In this document: positions 8,369-16,358 of the stretch, in pieces
How the letters are laid out: every line of letters starts with the position of its first letter
How positions within the stretch are numbered: the stretch's first letter is position 1
Assembly: GCA_030587365.1 (NCBI GenBank)
Contig: JAUQZE010000027.1
Location: 310,001-374,000 of the forward strand
DNA: 64,000 bases
Origin: Candidatus Freyarchaeota archaeon
GTDB taxonomy: Archaea; Asgardarchaeota; Jordiarchaeia; Jordiarchaeales; Jordiarchaeaceae
Reading direction: 5' to 3'
The notes under the pieces: generated by a model
What the model was told of the DNA's origin: nothing
What the model saw: only the letters and a program-made list of their open reading frames with translations
Databases searched by the model: none
Translations under genes and position numbers: made by a program

Positions 8369-9472
8369 TTGAGGCTGAAAGAATTGGAAGAATGGAGACT
8401 CTTAGACCTAGACGCCCTACCCGCAATTGACACTCAAACTATTTACGAGGCCGTCGCGTCAGCCAGAAGCAAAAACCTAATTCCTGAAACTCTCATACTC
8501 TGCTACCCTAAAAGTCCACTGGTATGCATAGGATACCATCAGGATTTGGAGAAGGAAGTAGACTACTCTTTTTGCCAGTCTCGGGGGATACCAGTGGTTC
8601 GGAGAATCTTGGGCGGGGGGGCAGTATACCTGGACCAAGGGCAACTCTTCTACCAAGTAATTGTTGATAAGAAGAACCCCAAAGTTCCATTATCGATAAA
8701 GGATTTCTTTCGAAAGCTTTTAGAAGCACCCACAAAAACTTACCAGGAGCTGGGCATCCCCGCGGTTTACAAACCAATCAACGACATCGAAGTGAGCGGT
8801 AGAAAAATCAGCGGCAACGGTGCCGGCACTCTGGAAAATGTTGTAAACATAATGACTGGGAACATCATAATGGACTTCAACTATGAAATGATGGTAAAAG
8901 TCCTAAGGGTTCCGAGCGAAAAGTTCCGGGACAAGGTGGCGAAAAGTCTCGAGGAGCGAATGACCACCATAAAAAAGGAACTGGGACAAGAGGTTCCCCT
9001 AGAAAGAATAAAGTCGCTGCTCGTAAAAAACTACGAGGAAACTCTAGATATAAAACTGCGAAAAGGAATACTCACCGATTGGGAAAAGAAAGCCATGAGA
9101 GAACTGAAGAAGAAATACCAATCCCCAGAATGGTTGAACCTAGTGTTTTTGCGCCACCCAGACCTAGCACGAAAAGTGAAAATTTCAAGCACCGCATCTG
9201 TTTCTGAATCCGCCTACAAAGCACCCGGAGGCCTCATCAGAGTCACCCTGAGGATAGACGAGGAAATGATCAAAGAAATAATGCTCAGCGGAGATTTCTG
9301 GATATATCCCGAGGATAAGTTAAGCGAACTAGAAAAAAGACTTACTGGGGCTCCCACCGATATAGGGGAGATAAATCAAGTTATCCAAACATTTTACGAG
9401 GAAGAGAAAATAGAAACTCCTGGGATAACCGCACAGGACTTTCTGACAGCGATACGCCAAGCAATAGAGTGA
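8369..9472 (+). CDS. lplA: Lipoate-protein ligase A with C-terminal accessory domain
   Basis: A 367-residue enzyme starting at TTG. It has the ligase core RRILGGGAVYLDQGQ at 78-92, and NDIEVSGRKISGNGAG, where K146 is the adenylate-binding lysine. Residues from about 245 to the end form the small accessory domain, which in many archaea is a separate LplB; here it is fused. It would attach lipoate to the H-protein encoded just upstream. The short gap and same strand suggest one transcript. Confidence 0.88.
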   Translation: MRLKELEEWRLLDLDALPAIDTQTIYEAVASARSKNLIPETLILCYPKSPLVCIGYHQDLEKEVDYSFCQSRGIPVVRRILGGGAVYLDQGQLFYQVIVDKKNPKVPLSIKDFFRKLLEAPTKTYQELGIPAVYKPINDIEVSGRKISGNGAGTLENVVNIMTGNIIMDFNYEMMVKVLRVPSEKFRDKVAKSLEERMTTIKKELGQEVPLERIKSLLVKNYEETLDIKLRKGILTDWEKKAMRELKKKYQSPEWLNLVFLRHPDLARKVKISSTASVSESAYKAPGGLIRVTLRIDEEMIKEIMLSGDFWIYPEDKLSELEKRLTGAPTDIGEINQVIQTFYEEEKIETPGITAQDFLTAIRQAIE

Positions 9473-9640
9473 AGCGTTAATTTGCCTTTTTCAAAAATGA
9501 ATACCAATTATTACGAATCGTTTCTGAATTTCTTTTTAAAATCAAGCACGTTCAATTCATAATTTTTTTAAATTTTAGTAATGATTATATTACAGCGTCA
9601 TACTAATTGAGCGCTTAACCAAAAGTGGAGGTGTAAACGG
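9473..9640. promoter_or_regulatory. selD upstream region with strong ribosome site
   Basis: An AT-rich spacer. A T-tract (TTTTTTTAAATTTT near 9,563) may end the lplA transcript or serve as a TATA box. GGAGGTG at 9627-9633 is a strong ribosome site; seven bases later comes CTG 9641, in the selD frame. There is no in-frame ATG, GTG or TTG at a suitable distance. Confidence 0.55.
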
Positions 9641-10696
9641 CTGGAGGATTATAGGTTAACAAAAGCAGTAACTCTCCATGGATGATCATGTAAATTACCT
9701 CAAACTGAACTGCATAACCTCCTAGAAAAAGTCAGAGTGAGAAGAGACCCCTCAGGAAGAGTACTGGCAGGAATCGGGGAAGACGCCGCGGTGATAAAGA
9801 TCCGGGATGACCTTGTACTCATAGAGACTGTTGATTACATAACCCCGAATGTTGACGACCCCTATATTCAGGGCAAGATTGCTGCTGTAAACGTTACGAA
9901 TGACGTGTATAGTGTAAATCTACCCGATTTACATGCATAAGCAATAGGCGCAACCGATGTTGTGAGCTTCTTAGCGATACTCGGAATACCTGAAAACATG
10001 CCTATCAAAATAGCTGAGGGCATGCTGCGGGGAATAAACGATTTACTAAGCGAGCTGGGCACCACAACCATCACAGGCGGCCACACCATACTGAATCCCT
10101 GGCCCCTAGTCGGAGGAGTGGCTTCAGGAATAGCTCATCCAGACCAGATAGTATCACACAAAAACGCGCAGCCCAACGACATAGTACTGCTTACCAAACC
10201 GCTGGGTACACAGCCAGCCATGGCCTGTTACAGAGGACTCCGAGATCCCATCGTAGCAGAGCAAATGCTGGGAGTAATATCCAGAAAAGAGGCGGAAGAA
10301 ATTGTTCAGAAAGGGATTGATATTATGACAACGACAAATAAGCCGGTGGCTGAGGCGATGATAGCTGTTAAACCCCATGCTTCTACGGACGTTACAGGAT
10401 TTGGACTGCTTGGTCACTCACAGGAAATAGCAAAAGCCAGCAAGGTCAACATTGACATTCACACAATTCCCATAATCAAAGGCTCTTTAGAGCTTTCAGA
10501 CCTTTTTGGATACGGTCTTCAGTCTGGTGAGTCAGCGGAAACAGCGGGCGGAATGCTTCTAATTATTTCAGACGACCAGAAGGAAAATTTGGAATCAGAA
10601 CTGGGCAAACGCTCTGTGAGCCACTACGAAATAGGTACGGTGAGGAAGGGGTCTGGAAAAGTTGATACCAGCAAGGCGGAAATACTCGAAGTTTGA
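9641..10696 (+). CDS. selD: Selenide, water dikinase (selenophosphate synthase), Sec-type, interrupted by a 30-nt hairpin insert
   Basis: It makes selenophosphate from selenide and ATP for selenocysteine synthesis. From CTG 9641 the frame reads LTKAVTLHG, then TGA (9683-9685, codon 15), then SCKLPQTEL. This is the catalytic loop where E. coli SelD has Cys17 and many organisms have Sec, so TGA is read as selenocysteine. The ATP-site motif NDVYAIGATD is split after TAT 9910 by 30 bases that end in TAA. Downstream are GGHTILNP, STDVTGFGLLGH and SAETAGGMLLI, a complete C-terminal half. Without the insert the product is 341 residues, close to the usual size. A SECIS-like hairpin lies just after the stop. 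Annotation pipelines would call two fragments, 9737-9940 and 9962-10696. Confidence 0.85.
9683..9685 (+). other. UGA codon read as selenocysteine in selD
   Basis: This TGA lies between HG and SCK, the active-site position of SelD. The frame on both sides is SelD-like, and a cysteine (TGT 9689) sits two codons on, as in the usual C/U-x-C-K motif. The SECIS candidate at 10711-10742 supports recoding. Sec insertion needs SelB, SelA/SepSecS and tRNA-Sec, none of which is in this window. Confidence 0.8.
9911..9940 (+). other. 30-nt hairpin insert in the selD ATP-site motif
   Basis: A segment of exactly ten codons between TAT (Y) and GCA (A) of the motif DVY-AIG. It contains a perfect 8-bp stem, TGTAAATC (9913-9920) with GATTTACA (9926-9933), loop TACCC, and ends with an in-frame TAA. 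Removing it restores the conserved protein. I could not fold it into a canonical archaeal bulge-helix-bulge splice motif. It may be an intron, a bypassed segment, or a mobile palindrome that broke the gene. Confidence 0.8.
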
Positions 10697-10773
10697 GCGG
10701 CAGTTATGATCTGGGGATGAAACCCTATTTGGGAATCTGCAGAGAACATCCCATCCCGCAAGGATGGTGCCGC
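10697..10773 (+). promoter_or_regulatory. Three-way-junction 3' UTR structure around the SECIS
   Basis: GCGGCA at 10697-10702, directly after the stop codon, pairs perfectly with TGCCGC at 10768-10773. Inside are two hairpins: the SECIS candidate and CCATCC-CGCAA-GGATGG at 10751-10767, which abuts the closing strand. The whole may present the SECIS to the decoding machinery; the second hairpin could also act in termination. Confidence 0.6.
10711..10742 (+). promoter_or_regulatory. Candidate archaeal SECIS element in the selD 3' UTR
   Basis: A hairpin that begins 15 bases after the selD stop. Lower stem CTGGGGAT with ATCTGCAG (one G-G mismatch, one G-U), a 5' internal-loop GAAA opposite a single A, upper stem CCC with GGG, apical loop TATTT. 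A purine GAA facing an A above a long lower stem, with a short GC upper stem, is the known archaeal SECIS plan, and archaeal SECIS elements lie in the 3' UTR. The 5' loop has one extra A compared with the consensus as I know it. Confidence 0.7.
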
Positions 10774-11037
10774 TACTCAACTAATTTCCTACTCTCTCCA
10801 GATTGATTTTTCAAGAATTTCTCTATAATTAAATTTTATTTGTTATCTTTTAACCCATTTTATGATGATGACTCCCCTAAATTGGCTTTCATACGGTCTC
10901 TTTTTGTCCCCCCTTCCCCTTTAAAGACCCTTTTCGGGGTTTTTGGGCACGTAAGAGTTAAATATAACATCAAATCCAAACTACTCCGTTTTAAAAAAAA
11001 TAAAAATAGTGAGTGGAAAATAATAGAGGCGACTTGA
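10774..11037. promoter_or_regulatory. Leader of the J-K-L-M-N operon
   Basis: A spacer of 264 bases. T-rich runs near 10,830 may end selD transcripts. CCCCTTCCCCTTTAAAGACCC and a GTTAAATATAAC TATA-like box at about 10,957 lie upstream of the nuoJ start at 11038, which has a purine-rich leader. No gene is supported. Confidence 0.45.
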
Positions 11038-11292
11038 ATGATTGACCCCACGATTATTCACGTGGCTCTTTTAGCGCTAGTCATAGTCTTCGGCGTACTC
11101 GCTGTAGAACTTAAAAGACTTGACCATGCAATCATCGCCTTTGCGGTAATGAACGTAATCTTAGGGGTTCTATTCTACCTACTCTACGCACCATGGGTGG
11201 CAGTATTCCAATGGCTAATCTACGCAGGGGCAATAGTGGTTCTCCTACTGGTTACCGTAAGCCTCACAAGACAAGCACGCGAGAGTGAGTAA
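11038..11292 (+). CDS. Subunit J, N-terminal part (NuoJ/FpoJ1 homologue)
   Basis: An 84-residue membrane protein with about three hydrophobic segments, including the NuoJ-type segment WVAVFQWLIYAGAIVVLLLVTVSL. It corresponds to the first half of bacterial NuoJ; the second half is the next gene, 2 bases on. A two-gene J is also found in Methanosarcina fpo operons. It is part of the membrane proton or ion arm and starts the plus-strand operon J1-J2-K-L-M-N. Confidence 0.87.
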   Translation: MIDPTIIHVALLALVIVFGVLAVELKRLDHAIIAFAVMNVILGVLFYLLYAPWVAVFQWLIYAGAIVVLLLVTVSLTRQARESE

Positions 11293-11294
11293 AA

Positions 11295-11636
11295 ATGGAT
11301 AGAGAAAAACTAATAAAAGTCACAAGAATAGCAGCCGGCATAATTCTCGCAGCATTCATCGTAGCCATAGCAGTCAAAGTATTCTGGCTAACTCCCTTCA
11401 CCTTTTACCCGTTCTCCCTAGCGTATTTCGCCTCACAATACACTAATATCACAATGCCTGGTATCACAGCTGTTCCAGTATGGCAAATAGCCCTCTATGA
11501 AGGCAACTACCTATGGTCAAACAGGGTCATTGACACAATGGCTCTAGCCGTAGCATTTGTTGCCACGGGAATCGGAGCAGCAATACTGCTTCGAGCAGAA
11601 CCTGAAGAAAAAGAAGAAAAAGGAGCTGAAAACTAA
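11295..11636 (+). CDS. Subunit J, C-terminal part (NuoJ/FpoJ2 homologue)
   Basis: A 113-residue protein with two hydrophobic segments separated by an extra-membrane loop, and an acidic tail (EPEEKEEKGAEN). Its position directly after J1 and overlap with K (the A of its TAA is the A of the K ATG) show that it is the second half of NuoJ. The segment WSNRVIDTMALAVAFVATGIGAAILL resembles the last NuoJ helix. Confidence 0.8.
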   Translation: MDREKLIKVTRIAAGIILAAFIVAIAVKVFWLTPFTFYPFSLAYFASQYTNITMPGITAVPVWQIALYEGNYLWSNRVIDTMALAVAFVATGIGAAILLRAEPEEKEEKGAEN

Positions 11637-12070
11637 TGGCGTTACCCGTATCCCCCGGAATTTATCTGGTAAGCGCGGCGGTCCTCTACGGCGTCGGACT
11701 TTATGCTGTGGTGACTAAGAGAAACGTCATAAAACTGGCACTCGGCATCGAAGTCCTAGTTGCAGCAGCTCACCTAAACTTTGTAGCCCTCTCAGCTTAC
11801 AGATGGTTCACCCAGTGGGTGCTTGATTTATTCTCCATTTTCCAGGCTTTCGGAATAACGGACAATTTCTTCCTAACCGTTTTTGGAACATACTTTATCA
11901 CATCGAACTTCTACACACCCCTATACGTAGACCCACTTGCACACGTTTTCGTTATAATATCCATTGTTCTCGGTGGTTGCGTGATAGCAGTAGCCCTGTC
12001 ATTCATCGTGAATCTCTACAAGCACTACGGCACACTGGACTCACAGAAAATGAGAAAACTCAGATGGTAG
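11636..12070 (+). CDS. Subunit K with extended loop (NuoK/FpoK/MrpC homologue)
   Basis: A 144-residue protein with three hydrophobic segments. The core motif LALGIEVLVAAAHLNFVALS carries the conserved membrane glutamate. It is about 40 residues longer than the usual NuoK because of an insertion at about 58-100 (RWFTQWVLDLFSIFQAFGI onward) between helices 2 and 3, rich in aromatic residues. The last helix, HVFVIISIVLGGCVIAVALSF, is normal. It starts on the J2 stop and precedes L by 9 bases. Confidence 0.88.
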   Translation: MALPVSPGIYLVSAAVLYGVGLYAVVTKRNVIKLALGIEVLVAAAHLNFVALSAYRWFTQWVLDLFSIFQAFGITDNFFLTVFGTYFITSNFYTPLYVDPLAHVFVIISIVLGGCVIAVALSFIVNLYKHYGTLDSQKMRKLRW

Positions 12071-12079
12071 AGGTGAAAA

Positions 12080-14497
12080 ATGATGATACAATACGCACCC
12101 TGGCTTGTTTGGATAGTTCCCATGTTGGGAGCAGTCCTAACACCCGTTTTTAGCAAAATTAACCCAAAACTCAGAGACATATGCGCCATACTATTCGCAG
12201 GCGCAGCAGCAATAATAGCCGCATCCATGATTCCCGACATATGGAACGGATACATTACTCTACCCCAACCACAGATCCAACTCGGAATAAGTCTATATCC
12301 ATGGGACATCACACAAACATTCTCCGGAACAATCCTCGGAATACCCGTAAACATCCCGATAACCATAAAGTGGATGTCAATTGTACCCTACGATTGGACC
12401 CAACTCTGGATACCAAACATTCCCCTAAACCCTCCGGCACCACTCGGAATTTGGATGCCACAGGGACTATACGCGGGAGTACTCGTTGACCCCCTAAGCG
12501 TGTTCATGGCAAATGTAACGGCGAGCATAGGATTCCTAATAATGGTCTTCTCCTGGGGCTACATGCACGGAGAGCCTGACCTCACACGCTACTGGTTCTT
12601 TATGAACTTCTTCATCGGCGGCATGATCTTCCTATGCATATCCGACAGCCTCATCCAGATGTTCATAGGCTGGGAGATAGTGGGCCTCTGCAGCTGGGGC
12701 CTAATAGGATTCTGGCACAAAGCCAAAGAAAAAAGCCCAGTCCCAGACTATGTCACAGAAGGAGAATACAACGCCTACTGCGGCATGAAAGCATTTATGA
12801 CCACGAAAATCGGTGACATAGCCCTACTAATAGCAATAGTAGTAATATTCTTCATCTCGGGAACCTTCAACTTCACCCAGCTACAACAAAACGCAGCAGT
12901 ATACATTATTAATCCGCTTGCTCCAACAAATGCTGGACTTGGTTGGATTTCCGACCTAGCCATAAGAGGACTACTGCCTGTTGTCGCGATACTATTCTTC
13001 GGTGGTCCGGTAGCAAAATCTGCACAGTTCCCCCTGGATGTATGGTTACCAGAAGCCATGGCTGGTCCCACAACAGTCTCAGCGCTAATACACGCTGCAA
13101 CCATGGTTGTGGCAGGTGTATACCTAGTAGCCCGAGTGCTACCCATATTCTACGGAGTACCACAAACACTACTAACACTAGTAGAGAACCCCCTTCTGTA
13201 TTCATTGTATGGTGTCAACCTTGGAGCAATACAGTGGTTCCTGCTGTACCTAAAAGTTCAAAGCGGGGTGCAGACCTTCTTCATAACAGTTGCCATTATA
13301 GGCGCCTTCACAGCTCTTCTAACGGCGAGCATGGGCATAGTGGCCAGAGAAATCAAAAAAGTCCTCGCCTACTCCACCATGAGCCAGATCGGATACATGA
13401 TGCTCGCTCTAGGCATTGCTGGAATCTCCGCTGCTTCGGCATTGGGATTCCTTGCGGGCACGTTCCATCTAATGACTCACGCCATCTTCAAAGCATTGTT
13501 ATTCCTTTGCGCGGGAGCGGTGCTCCACGTGGTTATTACAAAGGACATGTTTGAGATGGGTGGGCTCAGAAAAAAGATGCCTATCACATACGCATGTATG
13601 CTTGTGGGGGCTCTCGCCCTAGCAGGGTTCCCTCCATTCGCGGGATTCTTCAGCAAAGAAGCAATACTAGGCGCAACTTGGGACGCATACCAACTGATTT
13701 TCTACGCAATAGCCCTTATAGTGGTTGCAATGACCACGTTTTACACGTTCCGCATGATGGGATTAACGTTCCACGGTCCAGAAAGCAAACACGTCAAAAG
13801 CCTAGACAAAGAAGGACACATCCACGAAGCTCCAAAAGTGATGTACGTACCCTTATTAATACTCGCGGGTGCAACCATACTATTTGGATGGCTTGAGCCA
13901 GCTTTCAGAAAGTACTTCCTAGGACCATTCACCACATACCTACCAAGCTTTTCAGAATACTTCCACCTACAAACATACCTCCTCGGAGGGCTGGTTTTCA
14001 GCGAGGCACCCTTAGGTTTACCCGAAGCCCTCGTTCCTTATTGGGAGTTATGGGAGTATTGGCACTACTTTGAGATGACCAGTTATAGCGGATGGTTTGC
14101 AGAACTGGCGAGTGCCTGGCCGTCGATTCTTTTGTCACTCGGACTATTCGCAATCGGCTTCATACCCGCATGGTACTACTACATATCCCGAAGAGGCGTC
14201 GCTGCAAACGTAACCGGCACTCGTATAGGTGGAGCCATCTGGAATTTCCTCTACAACAGATGGTACATAAACAAGCTCTACCACGTAGTCTTCGTCAACG
14301 GATTCCTTTCAGGAGCCGCCTGGCTCTACAGAAACCTTGAAGTCAAAGTATTAGATGGATTCAACTACGCCAGCGCGAAACTAACCGTCCTCGTAAGCGA
14401 AAAATTCAGAAAAACACAAACCGGAGTAGCCTTCATCAACACACTAATGATCATAGCAGGAGTGGCGTTACTCATTGTAATATTTCTACTATGGTAG
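12080..14497 (+). CDS. Antiporter-like subunit L (NuoL/FpoL homologue)
   Basis: An 805-residue membrane protein with roughly 16-17 hydrophobic segments. It has the proton-antiporter core (PF00361) with GWEIVGLCSWGLIGFW around residue 196, PLDVWLPEAMAGPTTVSALIHAAT around 320, and a long C-terminal stretch ending in a lateral-helix-like region and a final TM segment, as expected of NuoL. It is longer than E. coli NuoL (613) because of insertions in the N-terminal loops (residues 60-140). Codons are strongly A/C-ending throughout. Confidence 0.95.
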   Translation: MMIQYAPWLVWIVPMLGAVLTPVFSKINPKLRDICAILFAGAAAIIAASMIPDIWNGYITLPQPQIQLGISLYPWDITQTFSGTILGIPVNIPITIKWMSIVPYDWTQLWIPNIPLNPPAPLGIWMPQGLYAGVLVDPLSVFMANVTASIGFLIMVFSWGYMHGEPDLTRYWFFMNFFIGGMIFLCISDSLIQMFIGWEIVGLCSWGLIGFWHKAKEKSPVPDYVTEGEYNAYCGMKAFMTTKIGDIALLIAIVVIFFISGTFNFTQLQQNAAVYIINPLAPTNAGLGWISDLAIRGLLPVVAILFFGGPVAKSAQFPLDVWLPEAMAGPTTVSALIHAATMVVAGVYLVARVLPIFYGVPQTLLTLVENPLLYSLYGVNLGAIQWFLLYLKVQSGVQTFFITVAIIGAFTALLTASMGIVAREIKKVLAYSTMSQIGYMMLALGIAGISAASALGFLAGTFHLMTHAIFKALLFLCAGAVLHVVITKDMFEMGGLRKKMPITYACMLVGALALAGFPPFAGFFSKEAILGATWDAYQLIFYAIALIVVAMTTFYTFRMMGLTFHGPESKHVKSLDKEGHIHEAPKVMYVPLLILAGATILFGWLEPAFRKYFLGPFTTYLPSFSEYFHLQTYLLGGLVFSEAPLGLPEALVPYWELWEYWHYFEMTSYSGWFAELASAWPSILLSLGLFAIGFIPAWYYYISRRGVAANVTGTRIGGAIWNFLYNRWYINKLYHVVFVNGFLSGAAWLYRNLEVKVLDGFNYASAKLTVLVSEKFRKTQTGVAFINTLMIIAGVALLIVIFLLW

Positions 14498-14509
14498 GAG
14501 GATGAAAAA

Positions 14510-16357
14510 ATGTTAAACAACATATTAGCAAGCTACGAACTTCTCGCTTCCATAGCAGTCCTACTGATAATGGGACCAATAGTTTACCTAATCGGAAAAA
14601 AATCCGGCAGAACTGCAAGATGGCTAGCATTCATAGCCGCAGGCACCTCAGCAGCACTCATGATACACATAGGAATAGTTCTGCTCAACCCCTACGCCAT
14701 ATCACAAACACTAAAGTTAACGCTAGACCCAACAACATGGATATGGACATATAGTTTCGAATACACCACCCAAGGATTCCCATGGGCACTAACATTCAAC
14801 GTGCAACTTTACCCATTCACAACCTCAATCAACATAAGTTACCAGCCATTCAACTTCTTCGACAAAGCGGTTTCACAACCCCTATACCTAGTGTACAAAA
14901 TAATTCCAAACAGTCCCTACCTAATGATGCTTCCTATTTCACAGTTTGGCAATCCCCTAGCAAACATCTCTCTTAGCGCGGGCCTAATCGCCGACGGGTT
15001 GAGCTACCCCATAGCCATGCTCGTATCAGGACTGGGCGCCGCAGTCATGTTCTACTGCGCCTTCTACATGAAGGACGTAGAAAACCCCGGAAGCTTCTTC
15101 GGAAACATGCTACTATTCATAGGAGGTATGCTCGGAGTACTACTAGCAACAAACGTCATAGAATTCTTCCTCTTCTGGGAAGTGATGCTCATCCCCTCAT
15201 ACATACTGGTAAACCAGTTCGGACTAACCGAAAGAAAAAGCATCACCGCCCTCAAATACTTCCTATGGACCACCTTCGGCTCCGTAATCATGTTCGCAGG
15301 TCTACTCATGATGGGCGTAACACTAAACTCATTCGACTTCAGACAAATGTCCTTCAACCTACAATATGCATATTTTAACCCTACAAACTCTGTACTAAGC
15401 TTCTTAAACTTCATTAATCCCTCTTTCCCAACGTTCAATATATGGGTCATCCTGTATCTCACCGGTTTGATTCTTGTCATCCCAGCAATCCTAATCTTCA
15501 TAGGCTTCGCCGTGAAAATGGCAATATTTCCCCTTCACACATGGTTACCAGACACCTACATGGAGGCACCAATGCCCGTTGTTCTCCTGCTGAGTGCAGC
15601 CATGACCAAAACCGCAGCCTACGGTATCGCGAGGTTCCTAGTGGTTTACATGGGACCCTCTGTGCAAATGCTCACGACGAGCCTAGGAATAGTTGCCCTA
15701 GTCACCGCTATTTACGGCGGAATCTTGGCACTAACACAAAAGAACCTAAAGAGGATGCTTGCATACTCATCAATGTCGCAAATGGGATACATTCTATTCG
15801 GCTTCGCCATGATTAACGTCATTGGTGTGAACGGCTCCCTCCTGCACGTACTGAACCACGGCATCTGCATGGGAGTATGGTTCATGGTTGCTGGAATCAT
15901 ACTGAAAACCACCGGAACCCTAGACTTCGACAAACTCGGAGGGCTGTCCGAGAAAATGCCTACAACAGCCGCGATAGCAACCATCGCAGGCCTCTCAGTT
16001 GCGGGCGTACCACCGCTGTTAGGGTTCACCAGCGAGTGGATGATATTCGCAGGAGGCTCAACGGCAACACAGTACCTGCTAACAGCACTCCTACTCGTAG
16101 CAACAGCCGTCACACTCGGCTACTACCTATGGGCAGTTCGAAGAATATTCTTCGGACCACTAAAAGAAGGACTCAAAAAAGTACAAGTTCCACGAAGCCT
16201 AGTGGCACCCATAGCCGTGTTAGCAGCCTTCGTCGTGGTGCTGGGAATAGTACCAGCAATTGCTACACAGTACTTCACACCGATAACCAACCAAATACTA
16301 CCAACACTATATGGATACCAGCAGATACTCTACCTACTAGGATTAGGAGGTCTATAA
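14510..16357 (+). CDS. Antiporter-like subunit M (NuoM/FpoM homologue)
   Basis: A 615-residue membrane protein with about 14 hydrophobic segments and the antiporter signatures FFLFWEVMLIPSYILV (glutamate of helix 5, near residue 225) and MAIFPLHTWLPDTYMEAPMP. It follows L by 12 bases with GGAGG before its ATG. It is the second of three ion-translocating paralogues in this operon. A long loop of about residues 60-150 precedes the core. Confidence 0.95.
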   Translation: MLNNILASYELLASIAVLLIMGPIVYLIGKKSGRTARWLAFIAAGTSAALMIHIGIVLLNPYAISQTLKLTLDPTTWIWTYSFEYTTQGFPWALTFNVQLYPFTTSINISYQPFNFFDKAVSQPLYLVYKIIPNSPYLMMLPISQFGNPLANISLSAGLIADGLSYPIAMLVSGLGAAVMFYCAFYMKDVENPGSFFGNMLLFIGGMLGVLLATNVIEFFLFWEVMLIPSYILVNQFGLTERKSITALKYFLWTTFGSVIMFAGLLMMGVTLNSFDFRQMSFNLQYAYFNPTNSVLSFLNFINPSFPTFNIWVILYLTGLILVIPAILIFIGFAVKMAIFPLHTWLPDTYMEAPMPVVLLLSAAMTKTAAYGIARFLVVYMGPSVQMLTTSLGIVALVTAIYGGILALTQKNLKRMLAYSSMSQMGYILFGFAMINVIGVNGSLLHVLNHGICMGVWFMVAGIILKTTGTLDFDKLGGLSEKMPTTAAIATIAGLSVAGVPPLLGFTSEWMIFAGGSTATQYLLTALLLVATAVTLGYYLWAVRRIFFGPLKEGLKKVQVPRSLVAPIAVLAAFVVVLGIVPAIATQYFTPITNQILPTLYGYQQILYLLGLGGL

Positions 16358-16358
16358 A

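Noticed and set aside
9905..9945. Archaeal bulge-helix-bulge intron in selD
   Set aside because: I tried the possible registers of the hairpin; none gives a 4-bp helix flanked by two 3-nt bulges at the insert ends. Splicing by another route is not excluded.
12943..13554. 203-residue frame inside nuoL
   Set aside because: Out-of-frame shadow of an A/C-ending codon region, rich in Arg, Ser and His; no protein-like pattern.
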